A DNA stretch of 64,000 nucleotides from Cunninghamia lanceolata (Eukaryota > Streptophyta > Pinopsida > Cupressales > Cupressaceae). Both the position numbers and the translations under genes were made by a program. Positions 58,627 through 64,000 of the stretch are shown piece by piece. The notes below the pieces were generated by a model. It did no database searches and had not been told where the DNA came from. It saw only the letters and a program-made list of their open reading frames with translations. The stretch lies in NCBI GenBank assembly GCA_027924645.1, contig BSBN01000140.1, positions 12,096,501 to 12,160,500 of the forward strand, in the 5' to 3' direction. Each line of letters begins with the position of its first letter. Within the stretch, counting starts at the first letter, position 1.

Positions 58627-61034
58627 AAGAGAGACCTAGGCAGTTAGGACAAGGAGTGTCAAACGATGGCAATACTCACCTCGCGGTAAAACATGAGGGC
58701 ATAACCTCCTCATAGCAACCAAACACTACATCAAAGATTGCTCTTTACACCCAAACCCAAGCAAGGCAGACACTTCACCAACACATGTAGTTTGGTGTAG
58801 ATGATCTTATTATTAAATTTTATTACCCAATGTGTTTAAATGTTATTCTTGATTAAAACTTCCATTCAATAAATTCCAACGACCTCTTTGGGCCATGGCA
58901 CATGATGGAAGCCACCCTTTTCTACCCCTAGACCTCTTCCTAAACACCCATAGCACCAATTTGACCAATTGGGCGTGCCACAGATTTTGAGGTGACAAAA
59001 TTATAATTTTGACAAAAACACAACATTTTCTCAAAAGATGCAAAATACCATTCTAATTGGGAAGCAACTCATCCCACAACTAAAACATCAAGAAAATGCA
59101 TACAAAGCAATTTTCAGGTTTTCAAAAAGGCATAAATAAGTGGCATGGATTTCAATGCACCAAAATATCTCAAAAAATAACATAGTCTCACAAGATGTAG
59201 AATCATATAATATGAAGGAGTCAACTCATCCCTCAATGCAAATCATAAAGGAAATGCATAGAATTCATTTTTCATGTTTTCTAAAAATGCAAAATAACCA
59301 TAAGGCTCGTAAAATTCCATTAGAGCTCTCTTTGGCACCTTGACCAAAGTTTGACCAATTTTCTAAGTTTTGTTTTTCAATAGCTATGGATGATCTGACA
59401 ACTACCCATTATAGATAACATGCCCAACAACCAATATATGCAATAAAAATGAGTTGGGGATTTCCACAGAAAATTTACCAGGGTTTTGTCTGTATTTTCA
59501 TGTTTCCAAAAATGAAAATACATAAAAATAAAAGCATACACAACTGAAATAAATTTTCTAGGCTTCCTACAACTAAGAAAAGCCATCTTCAACCATTCTA
59601 GATGGTGTGGCATGAAGGAAACAAAATAAAACAATTTAAATGAGAAGATTGGAGAAACTTACCTTCCAATACAAACAAAATCCAAGGAAAAGAATGAGGT
59701 TGAATGTCAAATTCAATCTACACACAACAAGAAAACACCAAGCTCTAGAATCCAATCCAAACTCCAAGCAATCAGATATCCATTTTTCAAGCAAGAGGGT
59801 TTCAAACAAAGGAGAGCAAATTTTGGAGAGAAAAAGAAATAATGAAAAATACATGTCTTTTTCCTTTTATTCCTCCAAAGACACTATCCCTTTTTTGGTA
59901 ATAAATTAATCCTTTTAGTGATTTAACCAATCAATTCAAAATTATAGCCTTTGCATAACTAAATCATTTAATTCAACAATTAAATAATTGAATGTCTCTT
60001 TTGCAAATCAAATAGGCATTTCAAATAACACATTGATAAACCCTTTTTCACTTAAAATACCCAAATAATTCACTCAAATAGATAGGGAAATAGTTAGTCG
60101 AATGAACTCAACTATTCCAAATAGGTTAGTGCCATTTAATTCAATCTAATTCTGAAAAGTACAAACATGCCATACTAGGCATTCAGTTTCCTCATTTAAT
60201 GCAATTTCTACCTCTTTACGGAAAAATATCAAATATTAGAATTAAACCAAAATCACTCAAATTTGTTCCACAAGCATATAATGATGCAACAAACATTTTT
60301 GCTAAAGCAAACATAGCAATTTCCAAATTAAAATCATTAATTTAATCTAAAAATATGGAAAACATGCTTTTCGAAACATTTTAAAATAAAGTGCAAGAAT
60401 GCTAAGGAAACACACACAAATGATACCAAACACACATCATGGGTTTCCACAACACAAGGATAAGGGTGAGATGGCTTAGCATCCCATGTCAACCTTCTCC
60501 ACATTTCCCACATTAGTTAACACCTGTAATTACCTACACACTCAAGTAAACCATCAGGCATACTTGCTCCATACATAAAATAGCCAAAGCACATCATAAT
60601 ACCCAATGTGGCATAATATTGCATAAGCATCATAAACATGGGTCAAGAATCAATCAACATCATAAAATCATATATGCATAAATCAACTAACACAATCATA
60701 CTAAAGACATCACATCCATCCAACATATTACACAATTGAAAACAATGAAGCTAAAGCACAACAATAATCTTACACACATGAACACAACATATGCAATCCA
60801 TAATGCATAGTTGGTAAGCCAAATAATAAAGCAATATGCCATTCAGAACACCTCAAAGGTCATGTAGAATACACCCTCAAAACCCCTTTATGGCACCATA
60901 GACCTCATCAACAAGTTTGGTACAATGCATCAAAGCATAATAATCACATAATACAATGATAAACACTTAGAACAACATATAACACATGAATCAAAAGCAC
61001 ACAAGGCACACACTAGAGTGGGCATTACAGATAG

Positions 61035-61845
61035 GTTGATAGGCATGTAAAATTCATATGCGGAGAAGATATATTGTTTGAATATAAAATCTAAGTGGTT
61101 GTATGATTGGTGCCGACCTATATGAAGATCATTATATGTCTCGTTTGGTTCGCATTACTATTTGTACACATGATGAAGCCGACAAGGTAGAATACATTGT
61201 ATACACGCTTCATGTCTAGCTTGCTGACTTGATTATGAGATGAATCTTGTAGTGGATATAAATACTTTATGGATTACGATGTTGATTATGTAGTGTATTG
61301 TAGATGTGTGAATTCGAAGTGTGAAGGATTATTAGAAGAGTGCAAAGAAAAAAAGAAAACAAGGGCATCAAACATAGTACATGTAGTTGAGTTGAGAAGT
61401 AGGGTTGAATAAACGAAGACCATTGGATCTGTATAATGAGCCTTCAATGGAACTGTGATCTAGCATATGGTAGATGTATTTACAACAGTTCATTACTGGT
61501 AGTGATCCAATCCTTCTTCTATCTTTTATCTTTCTTTCTCATTGAACAGTGAGTCCACCTGCAGTGAGCTTTTCTTTGGGTAGTGAGGCCTATGGTAGTG
61601 AGCCTTATGTAATATGGTATTCTTATCATAATATATTGTGAGCTAACACTCACCGTGGTTTTTCCCTTTTTTGGGTTTTCCATGAAAAAATCCTGGGGTC
61701 CATGTGTTATGTCTCTATGGTTACCATTCTTATGCTTATTCTGCTTTTATGTTATTGATTTTAGAAATTGGATTAATAAACTTGTTAAGAAGTTGTTTTG
61801 CGGAATACTGATTCCTCCCCCTCTCAGTATTCCTTATATTCAACA
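61035..61845 (+). repeat. 5' LTR of a Gag-encoding element, second part
   Basis: Continues from 45274. It ends TTATATTCAACA just before a primer-site-like sequence. A stretch at 61661-61700 (TTTTTCCCTTTTTTGGG...) resembles the end of copia LTRs. Confidence 0.55.
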
Positions 61846-61847
61846 AT

Positions 61848-61859
61848 TAGTATCAAAGC
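61848..61859 (+). other. decayed primer-binding site
   Basis: TAGTATCAAAGC differs from TGGTATCAGAGC by two G-to-A changes and lies two bases after the LTR end. Confidence 0.7.
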
Positions 61860-61913
61860 AAGGTTACTTGGAAGAATCCTAACAACTTGAGGAAGATCTG
61901 GGAGAGTTCACTC

Positions 61914-62966
61914 ATGGCAGCCATGAGATTTAGAAACTTCTCAAAGAATGTTGAACTAGAAGCAACTCTTATTGATCTCAAAAAATCTGAAGTAGAAGTC
62001 AGGGATTTGAAGGATAATATACAAGAAGTTGATGAATGCATTCTAAAGCTAAAAGAACAAGTTAAGAAATTCAAAGAAAAATACAAAGAGGTTAGTGATC
62101 AATTGATATCAGCAAATGAAACCTTGGATGATTTGAAAGTGGAAGTTATAGAAAGAGCTAAAGCAGAAGATGTAAATCTGATGGTAAAAAGCAAGTTAGA
62201 AGAATGTACTAAACTTGAAAAAGAAGTTGTGAGCCTAAAATCAGACTTGGAAAAAACTAAGAGCTATGAAGAAAAGTTTAAAATAAGTTTTGCAAAACTT
62301 GATGAGATGATTGCTAGTCAAAAGAGTTCTGATGACAAGCAAGGCTTGAGATTTGAAAAAGGAGAAAGTTCAAAATTAGGTCAAGCAAACACTGAGTTGA
62401 AGCAAAATAAAAGCCACCAGTTTAGGAATCAAAGAAGAAGACCTAGAAGACCTCCAGTTAGACAACCAAATGCTCAAAGGTACCCATCTTTCAATGGTTA
62501 CTGTTTTAATTGCAAAAGGTTTGGTCATAAGGCTACTTACTGTAGGAGTAGAATAAATCAGAATGTTCCATCATTCTCTGGTCAATGTTTCAATTGCAAG
62601 AAAATTGGTCATAGATCAAATAAATGCAGAAGTCTGATAAGAAATGGGTTTTATAATGCAAGGAATACTCAATCATTCAAAGGAAAGTGTTTTTCTTGTA
62701 ATAGATTTGGGCACATGGCTAATCAATGTAGATTAATGATGAATTCATTTAGAGGAAGGAATCAAGGACAGGGAAGTATTGTGTGCTACAATTGCAACAA
62801 ACTTGGTCATATGACAAAATTTTGTAGAAGCAAGAATGTGAAAAGAAAAGTTGATCTGGTTGAAACTAAGAAAGAAATGGGCAAGATCTGGATCAAGAAA
62901 GATGTGATTGAAGTCAAAGATGGATCCACACTAGCATATGGTGCAGATACTTCCTCTGAGAAGTGA
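61914..62966 (+). CDS. Gag-like protein with coiled coil and four CCHC zinc knuckles
   Basis: 350 residues from the first ATG (the frame is open from a TTG at 61887). Residues 12-125 are rich in E, K and L with heptad spacing and look like a long coiled coil. A FAKLDEMIASQKSSDDKQGL block (about 126-145) resembles the capsid end of SIRE-type copia Gag. A basic patch (QRRRPRRPP) follows, then four C-X2-C-X4-H-X4-C knuckles beginning at residues 197, 225, 259 and 291. The first three repeat the pattern SF.G.CF.C. The end, MGKIWIKKD, matches the sequence just before protease in copia elements, but no protease follows. The N-terminal capsid part is missing. It starts close to the PBS, so it may be translated as it stands. 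Confidence 0.75.
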   Translation: MAAMRFRNFSKNVELEATLIDLKKSEVEVRDLKDNIQEVDECILKLKEQVKKFKEKYKEVSDQLISANETLDDLKVEVIERAKAEDVNLMVKSKLEECTKLEKEVVSLKSDLEKTKSYEEKFKISFAKLDEMIASQKSSDDKQGLRFEKGESSKLGQANTELKQNKSHQFRNQRRRPRRPPVRQPNAQRYPSFNGYCFNCKRFGHKATYCRSRINQNVPSFSGQCFNCKKIGHRSNKCRSLIRNGFYNARNTQSFKGKCFSCNRFGHMANQCRLMMNSFRGRNQGQGSIVCYNCNKLGHMTKFCRSKNVKRKVDLVETKKEMGKIWIKKDVIEVKDGSTLAYGADTSSEK

Positions 62967-63449
62967 ATTTGTAAGCTCTGGCTCATGGGGAGCTGCAATG
63001 AAAATATTAATCCCCTAGCCAGATTGTAAGTGCTGGAATCCAAAATGAATATATGTTGAAAAGATGCATATGACTGATCCTTTGAAAGAAATTCTAGTGA
63101 AAAAGGTTCAAGTGCGGAGCATTACAAAGCAATCCTAACAGACTGTATTCTATAGAGATGTGTTTGACAACTTTTCACTAGAGGCATTTATGATGACTAG
63201 ATCATGCTTGCGGAGGATAAAAAGGAGCTCCTTTGACAACTAATTCACTTTGCATTCAACCTATCAAGTGTCTAGAAAAATTAAAGCAAGAATCTAGATG
63301 CCAACAGAGATTTCCAGAGCAATTCAAACCAAGCCAATCTCAAGCGAAGAAAAACCCTAATTCGACAGAAAAGGTATTTACAAGTTGAAAACCCTTTTGT
63401 GAAATTTAAATTATTCTAGAAAATGTTTACTCCTTAATTAATCGAGATA
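62967..63449 (+). other. spacer between the two ORFs
   Basis: Stops in all frames and no protease active site. AT-rich. Confidence 0.5.
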
Positions 63450-64000
63450 TTGAAAAAGCCTTGCCCCAAGTTCATGAAACACTTCTTCAAATCACTAGAA
63501 AATAATCCTGTAAAGGCATTCTCAATCACTCCTCATGGAATTATACACATGGAAGTTATTAGGGCATATATTCATACCAATTTAGAGGAATACAATCCCA
63601 TGAATCTTGGAAAATTATACTTGGATGAACTGATTACTATTGATGTTGAGTTGAAAGATGAATATAAAGTCCTAGGAGAAAAGAAATTGGACACCTGGTT
63701 GGATTTTCCTACGATCTCAGATGATACATGGGTTAAGTTTATTCTGAGTAGGATTCATGATGAGTTCTTGTGGCTCGATGAACCATATATGATAACTAAA
63801 GAAGCTATCAAAGCTGTAACTGGTATGAGTTCCTCCAGAAGAATCCCAGGAAAAAATAAAATAAAGAACAATTTAGTAATGTAGCTAACATGAGACAAAT
63901 TTGGTAAGAAATCTCTCATGGTAAATGATATTAAGGATCTAGTGGTCAGATTTGCATCAATGATTATTGGATACAAAGTATACTTTTCCCACTCAGAAAA
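63450..64000 (+). pseudogene. conserved-looking ORF of unknown function, truncated by window end
   Basis: Open from a TTG at 63450 (first ATG 63474) to a TAG at 63882. The same frame continues past that and one TGA to the window end. Readable blocks include FSITPHGIIHMEVIRAYIHT, DTWLDFPTISDDTWVKFILS, LWLDEPYMITKEAIKAVTGM and, after the stops, VVRFASMIIGYKVYF. The ITKEAI..VTG block recalls a poorly described domain in plant transposon-associated proteins and loosely resembles the extra Athila-like ORF at 12243-12794. It shows no RT, integrase, protease or transposase catalytic motif. Downstream of a Gag-like gene and in the same orientation, it probably belongs to the same element. Confidence 0.5.

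Larger units (their letters stand above)
45275..61029 (-). mobile_element. LARD-type element with 4-kb LTRs and non-coding interior
   Basis: LTRs at 45275-49278 (4004 bp) and 52464-61029 (4001 bp once the nested element and one copy of its target duplication are removed). Both begin TGTAATGCCC and end GGGCATTACA, perfect 10-bp inverted termini. The flanking duplication is GATAG (45270-45274 and 61030-61034). The 3185-bp interior has a PBS at its right and a PPT at its left end but no Gag or Pol motif in any frame. This is the definition of a large retrotransposon derivative, moved by proteins of another element. Sampled LTR segments differ by about 5-8 percent. Confidence 0.9.
52464..61029 (-). 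repeat. LARD 5' LTR, interrupted by the element at 54067-58626
   Basis: LTR sequence occupies 52464-54066 and 58632-61029. It matches 45275-49278 along its length. The short stretch around 52857-52880 (AGGAGGTACGATTCCTCAACC) is absent from the other copy. Confidence 0.9.

Overview
The window is plant nuclear intergenic DNA made almost entirely of nested LTR retrotransposons, with no recognisable cellular gene. Ty1/copia, Athila-like, Tat-like and chromodomain-bearing gypsy elements occur together with a large-LTR derivative. This density and the old, slowly decayed copies suggest a very large plant genome, possibly a gymnosperm; that assignment is inference.

Left part (1-8157). Positions 1-2463 hold a non-coding gypsy tail, a polypurine tract and a Tat-type LTR. 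A reverse-oriented LTR-like block follows (2498-3285), then a decayed copia RT/RNase H fragment (3960-4465), AT-rich filler, and a chromovirus-type integrase fragment on the minus strand (7641-8157). The RT/RNase H fragment at 29810-30480, also minus strand, is the likely other half of the element that carries this integrase fragment. About 21.6 kb of later insertions now separate them.

Middle (8158-31718). A pair of LTR-like direct repeats (8158-8434 and 29324-29609) brackets a degenerate 48-bp minisatellite. Two elements sit in that minisatellite. One is an Athila-like gypsy (8759-20891, target duplication ATATA) with many stop codons and a long extra coding stretch after the integrase. The other is a nearly pristine copia element (21082-28108, target duplication CCCCC). 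Its two 1250-bp LTRs differ at only 2 positions that I could find, and its 1384-residue Gag-Pol is uninterrupted.

Right part (31719-64000). A Tat-like gypsy starts with an LTR at 31719 and continues with pol at 39723-44870, including a second, archaeal-type RNase H. A complete chromovirus (33495-39717, target duplication CTTTT) is inserted in its leader. From about 44979 another LTR begins. It is split by a LARD-type element (45275-61029, target duplication GATAG) with roughly 4.0-kb LTRs and a 3.2-kb non-coding interior. The right LARD LTR is itself split by a 4.56-kb element encoding only Gag and protease (54067-58626, target duplication AAGAG). After 61845 the split LTR leads into a Gag-like gene with four CCHC zinc knuckles, then a second conserved-looking ORF of unknown function that runs off the window.

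Five insertions have matching 5-bp target duplications, so much of the nesting order can be read directly. Only the copia element looks capable of making all its own proteins; the others are broken or non-autonomous. Divergence figures are by-eye counts on sampled segments, not alignments.
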